Assembly: GCA_024734555.1 (NCBI GenBank) | Contig: JANPWX010000340.1 | Coordinates: forward strand, 193,313-257,312 | From: Trochalopteron elliotii | Taxonomy: Eukaryota > Chordata > Aves > Passeriformes > Leiothrichidae | DNA: 64,000 nucleotides | Direction: 5' to 3' | Part shown: positions 1 to 13,345 of the stretch, piece after piece | How the letters are laid out: every line of letters starts with the position of its first letter | Position numbering within the stretch: position 1 is the stretch's first letter | Made by a program: the position numbers and the translations under genes | The notes under the pieces: generated by a model | Database searches by the model: none | What the model saw: the letters and a program-made list of their open reading frames with translations, nothing else | What the model was told of the DNA's origin: nothing

Positions 1-400
1 GATGGGGTGATGAAGCCTCGGGCTTTGTGTGGCTGGTGAAGGAGGGATGGAGAGGTGGGAGCTTGTCTTTTAACCCCTCCGCCCGCGTGTGTGTACGAAA
101 CCGTGGCTTTTTGCAAGTTAAGTACTTAAAAGCAAAGCTGAACTTCGGGATCGGGGCATATAATTCAGATTGGAGGGAACGTCCGGTGGTCTCTAATCCA
201 GCCCCCTTCAAAGCAGGGGCTTCTGCCTGGGGAGTGGGTAGCAGTGAAGGGACATCGGAGATGGGTGGCACCTCTGGGTGCTTTTGAACGCACCTGGGAG
301 CTCGAAGGAGGAGGCAGCACCAGCAGGACGAGGCTTCAGAGGCAGTAGCGCTTCTGTCTTGTGCTGTGCATGGAAATACCCCGATCCACAGCTCTCCCAT
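1..400. other. CpG-enriched left edge, possible CpG-island shore
   Basis: By eye there are roughly 17 CpG dinucleotides in the first 400 bases, some clustered (for example cctccgcccgcg near 77-88), and clearly fewer in the following kilobases. No open frame or splice site here looks like a known exon. I infer, without proof, that this is the downstream shoulder of a CpG-island promoter, which would place the non-coding first exon of PAK1 just left of the window. Confidence 0.35.
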
Positions 401-3400
401 GCCTGCAATCCCTGGTCTTGCTGCTTTTGTTATCCAGAGGGCTTAAAATTCATGATTGTTGGGAATAGCTGGCTCCATCCCTATGTGTGTCACGGTGCAT
501 CTGCTCCTGCTGAGCATTACTTGATTCTTATTCCGACATTGCCTTCAGGAGTTCTTTCTTCAGGAGCAAGATTTATAAATAGGTGTCAAAACCTGGCTCT
601 TTCTTGGGACTGGCTGTAAGGCGTGTACTTTACGTGGTAATTATGTGTGAGATATGTTTATGTGTATGTGTGTAAGAACAACCATAAAAGCTGTTCAGTT
701 AGCCAAGCTTTTCCTTTTCAAAGTGAAAGCAGGTATTGTAGCTGGGTGAAATGGCTATGTCGGGCACAGACGGAAGAATTGTTTGTTTTCTTTGCTTGCA
801 ATTACTCTTTGCCCAGTGGCTTATGAATGCCTTTCACTGAATCACCTCCCCCTTCATCATACCTTCCGGAGTTTCTCGGTGCTGCACGCATTACCTGGCC
901 AAGCAGGAAGCATCTTCCTGTCTGCTGTTCCAATATCTCTTAAGTGTGGGTGTGCTGATTTTGCTCTCAGCTTTATAGGGTAAGGCTGGAAAAACTCCTC
1001 CTTGTGGAACAGTTTGCGTGTGTGTCCACTGGATGCTTGGAGGCTGCTCTTCCCTGTGCATTTTTTTGTGGGTAAGTCAGAGAAGCGAAGCTCCTCTCTG
1101 CACAGAGAACAGAAAGTATGGTGGGAATTTGAACGAATATGTCTAAATACCGATTCTGTTTAACTCTGGATTGCCTGTCTTGTGCTACAGAATAGAATTT
1201 CTTCTCAGCTGTGCTGTATAGCAAAGCTGGAGTCTAAGACTGGACAATAAACCACCAGGTGATTTTTTTTAGCCTTTTTTGAGTCCTATGGGGAAGGACC
1301 CACATCTTTAAATGGAATAACTACCATTCTTTGCTTTGGAGATGAAAGCCAAAAACAAACTTGAAGAGAAAATGCTCTTGTAGCATGATAGGAAGAATGC
1401 TTTTACTGGTTTTTGAGGAATACTGTGTGCTCTGGATGTTGCTCAGAAAAAAAAGAATAGGAAAAAGGGAGGCTTTTGGTTCATGCTTTTCTGTGCATCG
1501 TGGGGATATTAGAAGAAATATGTGACAAGTCCAATATAACCGCCACAAATGAAAATATATTGCTTGTGTTTCTGACTGCCTTGCTTACACTGGATTGAAA
1601 ACTGATGCTAGCTGTCTTTGCTTGAGAGGTCAAAGAACTGTTCTAGTATCCTTTTCCAGGTCTCTGAAGGAGACCTTTTCTCTCAGCTTCGATTCCAATA
1701 CATGAATTTCACCAGTTTGCTGACTAGCGTTTTGTCTTTTATAAATGTGAGCTGCAGTATGGCTTGTTTCCTTATTTTTCCCTTTTGTGCACCTGTCTCA
1801 CTTCCTTAGTGTGGGAAGTTCTGTAATTTCAAAAGCTTGTTGCTATGGTCCAATTTCCTTATATGCTTAAGAATGTACAGAACAACCTAGAGCTGAAATA
1901 AACTTTTCTCGGTTGAAAAATACAGAAATGATCCAGAGCTCCACCCTCAAAATGTTCTGGTTTTACAGTTCATCCTGTCAACTGCAGATAACAGAGGCAA
2001 ATAGACTTTGTAAAGGAACTGACCAATCTTGGTGAGGATGTGCAAGACACAGACTGAAACTAGACAACTAAGAGTCAACCATATTTCTTAAAAGCATAGT
2101 CAGACATTAGCCCTCTGACAGGTACAAGAATGCCTACTGTTGGCTTTTTACCTCTGTGAGAAGACAAAATAATACTGTATGCCAGAACTGTATTGTGTCA
2201 AAGAGTGTTTTTCTATACTTGGCAGTGAGCTGAACTAATTTTCTCAGCCTGATGTCTTGGCTTGTATAGGAATTGGGGACACTGTCAGCATGTTCTGCTT
2301 GATGCTGAGGGCTTGGTCTTATGGAGAAAATAGTCCAGTGTGTGACTGTTCTTATGCACTTGCACAGCTCTCACCTGGGAGGAGCTGCTTTGCACCCCTG
2401 TTCCCAGAGGTAGGAATGGCTGGGACCATTCCTCTTGGTGTTAGCAGAACTGGGACTGTCAGCCAGTGCTTACTGATGCAGGACAGAAGTCAGTGGTCAG
2501 TTCTTCCCATCTGAGGTTAAGGCACATGATGCTCTTTGGGAATGGATGGGTTAAAAGTACCTGATGCTGCTTGTACTGATCAGGTTTTTAAACAAACTGA
2601 AGTTCAAGTTTGAAATTCCTGCCCTTGGGTGCAGCTGTGCACAGCATGTGCAGATGTGGATGTTGTGGCTGTGAGGGGTAATGCTCAGTGCTCCAGTGGT
2701 GATGGCTGCTCCTGCCTTTGTGCAGGAAAGGGGCTTTTGTCCCATTCCACCTCAGGCACATCCTCAGAGGTGTGGATATCTTTGGGTCCTTCCATGGTCT
2801 GTTTTCTTTTTGGCACATGACACTGGGGTGCATGTCACGATTTCAGGGCCTTTCATGGGATCCATTTGCTGAAGACATGGATGCTCCAAGCTCAAAACAT
2901 GGTTGCTCTGAGCTGAACATGTCTCCCCAGGCTCCCAGTATGATCTACAGAGAGAAAAAGGCCCTTTTAGGATGTGCCTTGTGTCACCCTCCTGTAGGTA
3001 TTTTAAAATAGGTCAGAGAGTTGCACTCTAAAAGTGCTGATTCCTCTTGTAGTCTTTTTGATCTCCTCTGTCTCCCATGTGTTGTGTTGTATATTGGAGC
3101 AGCTGAGAGGAGTTTTACCTGCTCCTCTCACTGTGGGGATGCAGGCAGGCAGCATTGCTAACAAATCCATCAGCAAAACCACTGTTGTAGCGTGGCTTTC
3201 ACCATTTATCTTCATTTTAGCATTTTTTTTGTTGGGGTGGGGGAAGAGGAAACAAACAAACAAAAAAAAAGGGCCATCTGAGAAGTGGATTTCCAGGGGA
3301 ATTTGAAGAAAAAGTCCAAGTATTCAGTTCTGGTTTGTGTACTAATACACTCTTTCAGGCTAGCAATCCAAGTGTTCCGGCTTCCACTCGTACACCATCA

Positions 3401-6400
3401 ATTTTGTGTGTAGTCTGAGATGCAGGTTAAACAATAACTTCGTCTCCATAGTTCCTTTCCTTCTTGCAAACTGTACTCTTTGGACCTTCCATATAGCTAG
3501 TTTGTTTTAGTCTTAAGCTGGTATAACTTCCTTCAAGCCATTCTAATTTCTTACTTCCTGTCAGAAGTGGTGCTGAATCATCTTAGGTGGCTTGTATCAT
3601 CTTAGATTTAAAGGAAGGAAGAGAAAAAGGTGACTGGTGTAGAAAAAAAGGTCCTAAATTGTGAAAGTTGGGCCAGATCATAAGACTGCCGAAGAAGTAA
3701 CCAAATGTACTTTCTGGAAAGAAATAATTTCTACCAAAGTAGCCCTTTGTGATCCCAACTACCTTGTGATAGACAGTGCACAAAATATATTGTGACTGCC
3801 TTGAAGCACATGGCATCTAGCTGCAAACAGTTCCTTGATCTCGGTGGGCCTTTAGCTGTGGGACTGTGAGGAAGTCAAGTGGGGAGTATGTGCTGCAGGC
3901 AGGTGGGGCATGAAGACTTGTGCCATGTCTTTTTTTTCCTCTTTTTTCCATAAAGTCTGTCCACCTGTAACGTAAAAGGAAAACGGGGAAGAAAAATAAT
4001 TGCTATTCAAATTGTGAGTGTTTTTGGAATGGAGAAGTCTTCCAAGTTCACCTTAAGGCTTTGTTTCCTGCCCTTGGGAGCTTGCTGCATGTAGTTGGAG
4101 TGTCTGTCCATGGTTTACTGCTGATGGCATTTGATGACTTTCCAGATGGCAGCAGAGAGAAGGAAAATCAAATACAAAAGGTTAGGACGCAGTTTGACAT
4201 CCTGGCTTGCTAAGGTCACAACACTGCTTTGACTTACTTTCTCTAAGCATCAGTAGGGCTTTGCACTATTACCTTTCTTAATGACTGCAGTGGTACCACC
4301 AGTATTTTAGATGATGCTTCCCTTAAAAGGTAAAGCCCATTTCTCAGGGCTGATGTTCTATTCATGAAGTAAGAGCTGGAGTGAGAAATATTTTTATTTG
4401 AACCAGTGGCTTGCATCATGTGGGGTTTTTTTTCCTCTTTTGCATATAGTGTAATGCAAAATACCATGTCACTTATTTAGCATAAAGAAATTACAAGATA
4501 GGTAATTATTTGTACCTACATATTCCCAAATGCACATTCTCTGCTGATCCTAAAGTAAGAGTGATTTGGCCTCTTAACCCAGTCTCTTCTGTGGAAAGAG
4601 TAGAGAAGTGATTCCTTTTGTAAAACTTGTAGTTAATTTCCCCAGCTCTCTGTAAGTAAACATTATGCAGTTTTGCCAACAAGTTCAGCTTGAAGGCTTT
4701 GTGCCAGGATGATTCTACAATTTGCCTTTAGTAGGCATTTCAAGAATGTCTTGTTTCAATCATGCTTTGAGAGGCTAGAAGTCACAGCTGAATGTGGAAT
4801 TCATGTGCTTCCATAGTTCTGACTTGTTTGGGATGAAGCAAAAGCTGATTTCCTTCAGCAGCAGAAGGGAGGGATATTCCCACCCACTTTCCCAATTCTG
4901 TGTATAGTACTGAAGCTGTTAGATTAATTCAGCTCAAGATTAATTCAGCTCAAGGCCCTGTGCTTACCTGTGTGAGGTGTTTGAGGATGTTGTGGAGCTC
5001 TCTAATGCCAGCATGTGCCAAGGTAGAGGGGGAAAAAAAAGAGTCCAGGCTCATGATGTATCCTCTGGTTTTCTTGCTCATTAAACTGGTCACCTGAGCC
5101 TGAACTCCCATGTCCCTTCACAATAGAAGGTGGATTTGTCAGGTAACAGCTGCAAAGACCAGGGAGCATAGCACAAAGAGGGATTAGCAGCAAACGGACA
5201 CATCAGGATTCAAAATGCAATATTGATTAGCTCATTAAAATTAATAAGATGCTCAGTTATGAAAGTCTCATTATATTTTGCAGTTCTTCTGGAAATAGAA
5301 AAATTTATATGTCCTTATCCTTTCAGGAACACCTCACACAAGACAAATTTTGATGTAATTTTCCTCTGCAAACCACATAATATGTTAACTTTTAATAGAG
5401 ACCAACTTTGTCGGTGTTTTATTTAGTAAAACATTGGTTTTGGTAGGGCAATGTTTTTAATAGACTGGAAGATGTAGGCATAGTATTAAAAAGTTTCTTT
5501 TATTGAGAGTGATCTAAATTAGTGTATAATCAGGCTAATATTTTAGGTAGGGTCAAAAATTAAATGGCAGATATTCACATACTGGACAATTTTAACAAAT
5601 CAGATGAATCTGTTGCAAAATACAGCACATAGGGGGGGAAAGCCTTTGATTCAAGCTCAGGAACTCAAGCAACAAGTATGTGAAAGGGCATGTTGTTCAT
5701 GAAGGGAAAAGAGTCAAATTTTCCCCAAATCTTCAGAAATATGTATATGGTCTCCAATAGGACAAAAATGCAATTTTTTAAGCTACAGATCTAATTGCCT
5801 TGTGGAACTTTAAATGACTTAGAACTGGATTTCCAATGTGAATTTCTGTGTTTTACTAAGTACTGTGGTGTTTTTGTTTGTTTGCTTTTAAAATAATATC
5901 TTTAATAAAGGCTTTGCTTGAGAGGGTTTGAGCCACCTGACTCATGGTGATTCTTGCTGAAATGAGAAACTGCTCTGGGAATACTCAGTTTCCATGCAAG
6001 AGAGAGGTTGGAGGAAGATAAAGTCGTAGAACTAAGATCCTGGGATGATTGCTAAGTGGATGGCACATCTCATGGATGTGGTCTCTGCTACTTCTTTTTT
6101 CTACAGAAGTTCGATTGAATTTTTTTTCCACATTGCCCAGGAGAGCTTCTTTTCCTGTTTAACCACAAAATGTTAACCACAAGCTTATAGTTCCCATCCC
6201 TGTTGTACCCTGTCATTGTGCTCATCTTCAGTCCCACTTTGGAATAAGATGTGTGTTCACTTTCAGTGCTGCTTCTCTGGTCTCATGATCACAGGTGATA
6301 ACGAAAAAGCTTTGGGAGCTGAACTCAAAGGAGAGACCCAGAAATGAAATGGTGATAACACCACATAGCCCTTCATCAAAACCATTCCCTTTCTGATAAT

Positions 6401-9400
6401 CAAAGTCATTGGTAAGGTTCTTTGGTAAAATGTATGCAGTTGTGGGTGTGTGTTAAGGTGTTTGATGCTTTCTGTTAAGCTCTAAGATTCTGGAGATGTA
6501 AAAGCTATGCAAAAATATGTGTCATAAAAGAGACTTCTCCCACTCCTATCTGTAGAGAGAAATGACAGAATTTGATCCAAATGTGCTTTGAAGACTTAAA
6601 TAAAGAGATTTAAGCACAAAGAGGCTTTGGTTTGATCCTCCAGTTCCTAATTTTGGGTGAGGAAGTGACGGTATCTACTACCTCTTAACGGTGAGTTACT
6701 AGCATTATAACTTAATTCTCCAAAGTCACTGAAGTCTTCACTGAGCAGCCTTACAAAAAGCCAGAGAAGTTGTGAGGGAAGGAAGGAGAGGAAACTGTAG
6801 CATCAGCAACAAGCATTGTCTCAAAGTTATCTTGATCTAATATAAAAATCTGCATTTTAATTTCTGGCTCATCAAATTTCTTATTGTTGCATCAGCCTAT
6901 ATGTCTTGGTAATAAGGTATCTGGGAAAAATTTCAGTCTATTACATTTGTGTGTGCTATAAATTCTTCTGTGCAATTTTGACTCCCTTGGTAGCAGAGAG
7001 AATGAGTAAAAAGGCTGTACCATATTCACAGCAATCAGCAGGAGTCTCATGCATGACCAGGCCACTGCCAAAAGACACTGAAGAAGTGAGACTGGAAGTA
7101 CTTTTCCAGGTCTGCTTTAATTCCTTTGAATATGTTCCTAAACCAGATTTTAAAGAGTATGAATAAAATTAAACTGACATTTTATCTGGAGCTGTAACCT
7201 CCAGTGTCAGACTTGTCTCTTGCCTTTTCTGGGAGCCCTGACAACAGTACTGAACTTAACTTGCAGTGTGTAAGGGGGAACTAGCTTTTGTATTCTTCCT
7301 GTTTGGTGTCTTTTCTCTGCTTCCATTCCTTGATCATATCTCTTAGTTTTTTAGTTTATTTGTTTTTCTTTTGCCTTTCTACATAAATATTGTTCATCTC
7401 CTGCCTATCTTTACTTTCCCTGGCCACTCCTAAGACTGATGAGAAACAGATTCCTCATACTTCTGTGAACCTCAAGATACTGGGCAAGCACAGATGAGCA
7501 GCAGGGAGGTAAAATATTTTGTCCTCCACCCTAGTAAGAAGCATCTTCTTTGGGGCTTGGCAGGAGGATGAAGACTGGATAGAGGAAGAAACCCATTATC
7601 TTCCTCTATCAAGCAGGTAGTTTTGCTGATGAGATATCTGGAAATATTTAAATCTGTAGATTTCATTAGAAAGGCTGAGGAGGTAAGGGCAGGGAATGAC
7701 AAAAGCAGGATTTGATTCAAGAGGAGAAAGCAAACAACTCAAGATTCCTTCAGGGCTCTCCTGCAAGACCGAAAATATGCAACAGTGTATTCCTCTGTGT
7801 AGGCTGTCTTTAAATGGAGGCAGACGGTCACAGGCGATGTTTGGATTCCAGGTTCAATGAAGGCACATCCTTCTGTTAGAGGAGGTAAAACAGTGTCACT
7901 TGTTAGAATTCAAAATCCGTCTCTAAATGCCTCAGTGACTTGTCATCAGGTGACTCACTGCACTGTCATGGTAGGGCTTCTGGCTTTCACTTCAAAGTTA
8001 TACTTGCTGAAACAGTGTCCTGCCAGCTCATATTAACAGTCCCCCCTCCCAAGCTTGTTTCCAATTTACTCACGTTGAAGAGAGGATTTGGGAGTGTCAG
8101 GGCAGGAGAAGGCTGCAAGGGTAGATCAGAAATCTCACTACCTTGTAGACTTCAGAATGCCAGCTTTTCATTTGCTTTGTGTGTCTCTGAAACAAGTCCT
8201 TGAGTGGCAAAAGAAAAACATTCAGAAGTGATGAGCTGTAAAAAACTGTAAGAATTTAGTAATTTACTTTGTCCAACCAAAAATGTCTTTTCTTGCAGGC
8301 AAAGGCTTCTCTTAAAATTATTTGCTACTTTAGAAACATGCTAATGTTGAAATGCTCTCACCTTGATTTCCTTTCTCTCCTGCAGTTCATTAGGTGATCA
8401 TCAGGATCACTTTTTTCTTTGATTAATTCGTATATCAATTTTATTCTAGGCGACCTTTGTTTTTTTGAGCCAATTCTTTCTAACACTAGGTGCATCCTGC
8501 AGGAGCCTTTCCTGCCTTCTGATCCAATACTTATTCATCCTGGGACCTAGTCCAAATGCCACCAACAGTGTTTGTGTGGGCTTTTTTTGTTTGTTTCAAA
8601 AACATTTCATCACATGATGACATATGGCAGCATTAAATGTGTAAACATGCAGTTTAGGATGGAATGGTCATAAAGATGAAAAGAATCTCACCTGAGCAGC
8701 AAGTGGCTTTCTGCTTTTTACATCATACCTGCGTCAAGTTTAATATTACAGTGGATGCTTTGTGTTTCTGATGATGTTGCTTTTTGAATCCCACCCTGTT
8801 ATTTTGGCTCAGTATTGAGGAGCAGTGACTTCAACAAGGTGATCTCATCCAATGTGTGGTGTAGCCGTGTTTGTTTTTGAAGGCTTGAGATCCTGTTCCA
8901 TCTGCACTTTCCTGTAGCTAAATCATCTGAAATCCAAGACGATGAGCATGCCTGATTTTTGTGCTCTGAATCTCCTTTTTCATGAATCCATGTGCTTCCC
9001 TTCTGTTGCAGGGCTCTTGTGTGCGTTTTTTTTCTCTAGAGTGTGAATGGGGTGAGCAGGGAAAGGGTTCTCTATAAAGCATAACCTGTGCTAGTTTCAG
9101 CATAAAAACTCTCTCTGTGAGGGCTCTAAATTCCTAATGAATTAACTACTAATTTTGGAGGAGACTGTGGTTGACTTAAGATTCTTCTCGACTAGCATAT
9201 GAGAAGCTTGTGTTTTGCTTTTTTGTCAAAACCAGCTTGCACTCCCCTCCTCCCCCAAACTATAAAGCAAGGATGTGGCCGTTGGCAGCTGCTTCCCTTT
9301 TGATGTGGTCAACTCAAAATTAACATTAAAAGTATAATTCTGAACTTGCATTTTCTTGGAGACTGAATGCATGATGAAAGGGCAGGAGGGATCTCTCTCC

Positions 9401-9874
9401 ACCTGCTGGGAGTGTGCTCTTTGCTTGAGTTTCTTAGGAGCTGAGATGGGAGGATGAGGCTTGACACAGCTGAGCTCATCGTGGCACACAGCCATCCGAA
9501 GGCAAGGGTGCTTTTCCCTTTCAGCACTTGGCTGTGAGCTGACCTGGCAGGAAACTTTGCAAAGCAGTGTGAGTGACTGTAGCTGTGGTGTAGTGTTAAA
9601 GATCACGGAGCTGCCTGCAGGTCTGAGCTGGAAGTCAGGTCTGTAAGACACACACGGTGAGATCTAGAGGCTCCTCAGAACTGACGCTCAAGTAAGTGCC
9701 CCTTTACTCTGTCATTGTGGTACCTGCTGTATACAGCTTTTTATTTTGCTTATTTTGTTCCTGTATCCCTCTGTCCCCCGGCTCTCTGAACATCTAGCAC
9801 CTGCCCAGTCAGTCGGCTCCTGTGGGACTTGTTTATGCTGCAGGTCTGAAAGTCCTTAGTGCAGAATAGATTTT
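401..9874. other. Non-coding stretch, probable PAK1 intron 1
   Basis: Only short open frames (under about 90 codons) occur on either strand, with no recognisable domain. Apart from a small tandem duplication at 4921 and short homopolymer or GT runs (for example 640-671 and 3247-3270), I see no repeats, RNA genes or clear regulatory sites. It is ordinary AT-leaning unique sequence. Confidence 0.6.
4921..4954. repeat. Tandem duplication of a 16-bp unit
   Basis: The unit agattaattcagctca occurs twice head to tail with no mismatch, followed by two further matching bases. It looks like a replication-slippage duplication in unique sequence. Confidence 0.9.
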
Positions 9875-10330
9875 ACAGAATCATGGAATTGCTTGGATTG
9901 GAATGACCTTAAAGGTCATCCAGTTTCAACCCTCCTGCCATGGGCAAGGAACCTTCTGTTAGAGCAGGTTACTCAAAACCCCATCCAGCCTGGTCTTGAA
10001 CACTTCCAGGGATGGGGCATCCACAGCTTCTCTGGGAAACCTGTGCCAGTGCCTCACTACTTTTATATTAAATAATTTCTTCCTAATGTCAAACCTAAAC
10101 ATATCCTCCTTCACCTTAAGACCGCCCTCCCCACCCTTGCCCTGTCACTCCATGCCCTTGTCAAAAGGTTAGTTCATCTCTAACCTTCTTGTAGCCCTCT
10201 GTAACTCTGTAACTGAACTAACCTTCTTGTAGCCTACTGGAAGGGCCTTTAAGGTGTCCCTGGAACCTTCTCTTCTCCAGGCTGAGCAGCCCCAACTTTC
10301 TCAGCCTTTTGATTTTGACTCTTCTCTAGC
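9875..10330 (-). repeat. CR1 LINE fragment, 3' end, reverse orientation
   Basis: Starts with the reverse complement of the CR1 3' terminus (acagaatcatggaatt), then the classical avian CR1 3' UTR in antisense, including gggatggggcatccacagc and gtgccagtgcctcac. It is 5'-truncated, as most CR1 copies are, and diverged by numerous substitutions. It contains an internal imperfect duplication of about 38 bp beginning at 10180 and 10218. Confidence 0.92.
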
Positions 10331-12519
10331 TGGTTCTCTGTCTTTAATAAATGTCTTTGTGAGAAAGACCCTGACACATGATCCAGTTGTGATTTTTTTT
10401 ATTTCTCCCCATCCCGTTGTTCGGTTGCACTGAATCCTGATTTGATTCCATATGGAGGAATAATCCTTGCCATGCTGTAGGGACTTCCATGCTTTGCCTA
10501 GTGGGTTAATTTGTTAGTGTAGCAGAGCACTTTGGGGATTTTCCCAACACCTATCTGGATAAAGTCCTGCCTTGTGTAAGTGTTATATGTATTCTTGAGA
10601 GGTTTTTCAGAATTGAAAGAATGATTATAAGCTGGGCCCAAACTTCTTCTGTGTTCAGCTTGAACTATATTTTTACTCCAAGACAGAATTAAGTTGCTGA
10701 TGCTGTAGCCAGTCTCACAAAATTAAATAATCCTACTGTTTTGCTGTTCCCCTTCTACCTTGCAGTCCTCCACTTCATAGCCAAAGTGCTATAGTGTATG
10801 AGTTGTACAAGTGTTTGATGGCTTTTTCATGGAGGTGCTGTGATTCCTTGTCACCTTCCACCTGAACACTGCCAGTAAAGGCTCACAGTGAGCATAAAAT
10901 ACAACTGTGCTGGAGAAATAACATGCTTATTTCTCTCATATAGGTGTAAAGGGCAAACAGAGAAGCAGCAAGCACAGGAGGAGTAGGAAAACACATTTCT
11001 GATATAGCATAATGTCATTTTATCTCTGAATACCCTGCAATATGTTTAGAAAGACTTCAGCAACATCTGTGCCTCAGAATTCATAGCCAAGATGAAAACA
11101 AAGCTTTCATGTGGCAGAGACTGTGCAGCAGGTATTCGGTAAGACCTGCCTGGCATGAAAGAACAAAACCCAAAAGTTGTGGAGGGTTTTTTCTTTCTTT
11201 CTTCCCTTTTTCTCATCATTTTTCCCCCCTCTTCTTTTACTTCCCCCTATTTTTCTTTTTCCTCTCCCTAACCAGGAGGCATAACTCTGTCAATAGCTTG
11301 TGTGTTTCAGTGGGAACATTCTGGGACTGTCTTAGCAGCACTTGAGAGCCTAACCTTGAGAACAAAAGTAGTGTTTCATGTGGTTACGTACTGAAAGATG
11401 TGGGTAGGCATCTAGTGGGAATCCAGAAAGCGTGTGGGCGCTCAATTCCCTCGGAAACTGTTGGGATTTGGCACCTAAGCTGGAAAAGTATTTTAAAAAA
11501 ACTCTTAAATATCTTTCTGAAAATTGGGTCTGATGTTGCTAATCAGTGTGAAGGGTGGGGGGATTTTTTTATTGTGATGTAATGGTGCCTTTGATCTTTG
11601 TTACTTTCTAGTAGATAAACTGAAGGAAGTTGAAGGGAAGCAACAGAAGTGACTTTGGGGTTGGAGGGACTGACGCAAGAGGAAGATAAAAACTATATAC
11701 TTGTGTAGTTTTTATAAAATAAGTAGGAGAGCAGGACTGCTATGGGCTTCTGAAGGGTACAAATGCCAAGGAATGGAGGGTGTGGAAGAAGGAAACTGAG
11801 TCTCTACTCTGCAAGTGCTTGTGCAGGCAGGTAGCTTCACACACAGCCCATCCAAAAGGAGAATTCTCACAGAACCTTGTGAGTGTTACAGGGGTGTGCT
11901 GGTGAGGAACAGAAACACTTTGTGTGGCAGCAAGAAAGGTACTTGCCTTAGTACTTCAGTCAGGGTAAACCACTAAAATCTGCAGTTGTTTGCACCTCAT
12001 ATTAGTTGGCATCTATAAATGTCATCACATCACACAAAAGCTGCTTTCCATTTGTGCCAGTCTTCCCAGACAGGAGGAGCTTTAGGAAACTCTGCTTTAG
12101 GCCTGGATAGCTCCTGTCCCGAACTTGGATTGTTAGTGCTTGGATCTCTACCCTGCCTTATAGCTGGCTGCCATGGTGACACAGTTTAATCTCACTGATC
12201 TCTTGTGGTATCTGAAACTCCCACCAGGAAGGAAAAGCAGGGTGACAGCTGCTCCAGGGCACAGGTTGGTAGGAGTGGGACACCAGGTAGGTAAAACAGT
12301 CTGTCTTGGGACTGCTCTTCTGAGATGTTAGGACATCACTTAATATATCCACTAGGACATAAATTATTATTGTGTGAGGATATAATCCAATAAGATTTGG
12401 GTATCTTGGGGAGTGCTTGATGTCAAAGGTGTAAAAAAAGCTACTTTAAGATGATAAAGCATTAGCAGAGAATATAGAGTCTTAACTGCTGGAGGTGTTG
12501 GGGATGTTCCTGTGTCAAG
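10331..12519. other. Non-coding stretch, no gene seen
   Basis: Unique sequence with no coding exon recognised. The only distinctive item is the pyrimidine tract at 11187-11274, listed separately. Confidence 0.55.
11187..11274 (+). repeat. Long polypyrimidine tract ending in a splice-acceptor-like AG
   Basis: Nearly 90 bases are C/T with few interruptions, including ttctttctttcttcc, and the tract ends ctctccctaaccag. It resembles a strong 3' splice site or a homopyrimidine low-complexity tract. No coding continuation follows. Confidence 0.75.
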
Positions 12520-13345
12520 TGCACTTTTTGTAGCCAATAGATTGATAAATTATTTTGAGATAATTACTAAAGAAAAAAAATTAACCAAACAGATAAATGT
12601 TAATAAGTCACAGAGCTGGATGGCATTCAAGAGTCCTGAGGATCTTGAATGTGAAACTGCAGAACTGCTGGCCAAGCTGTATAATTTATCACTACAGACG
12701 GTCGCTGTGCCAGAGGACTGGGGAGCTGCCAGTGTGATTCCCAACTATAAAAAGGGCTCTAGAGGGGATCCTGGGAACAACACAACAAAGACTCATGCTA
12801 CCAGGAATGGAAGGGAACTCTGAATATTCAGAGAAGTGTTAACTGTTGGAAAAGTCAGTGAAAATGAAAAGTTGGAAAAGTCATTCTGAAAATGAAAATC
12901 CTGCTCCCCAATCCCATGAAGTTCTGTGGAGTGTCAATGAGGAAGGGTTAAAGTGGATATAAGGTGTTTGGATTTTCAGAAAACTTCTGTCAACACCTTA
13001 AGCTCCTAAGTTTGGAGGAAAGGCTTTTTTATGGTTTGAAAGCCACAGGGATAATAGGAAGTAAAAAATTTAAGACAATTTCACATCTTGTGATGGAAAC
13101 ATCACTGCAGCAGCAACCAAAAAGGCCACCATCCTCATTGGGAAACTGATGAATGACACCATTGGGCTTTGGTATAAATGCTCAGTGCACCCATATCTTG
13201 TGGCTGATGTGCAGTTCTGGTCTCCACATTCCTTGCAGAGCACAGTGGCATTCCAGAACGGGCAAAGAAATGGGCTACCTTCCAAGAAGAAGCTAAAATA
13301 GTTGAGACTATTCCATATGGGAAAAAGGGAAGGAACACAGGTTTA
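12520..13345 (+). repeat. Old CR1-family LINE fragment with decayed ORF2 (reverse transcriptase) remnant
   Basis: At 12600-12785 the text reads as decayed LINE coding sequence in + orientation (TAELLAKLYNLSLQTVAVPEDWGAASVIPNYKKGSRGDPGN in pieces, with PEDWG and KKGSRGDPGN diagnostic of CR1 reverse transcriptase upstream regions). At 13090-13345 more CR1-like 3' coding sequence follows, including the part around tgcagttctggtctccaca. The two parts are separated by poorly matching sequence and frame breaks. The copy cannot encode a working enzyme. Outer limits are approximate. Confidence 0.8.

Noticed and set aside
12512..12823. 103-codon + strand frame as a host gene
   Set aside because: Its residues match a decayed LINE reverse-transcriptase region.
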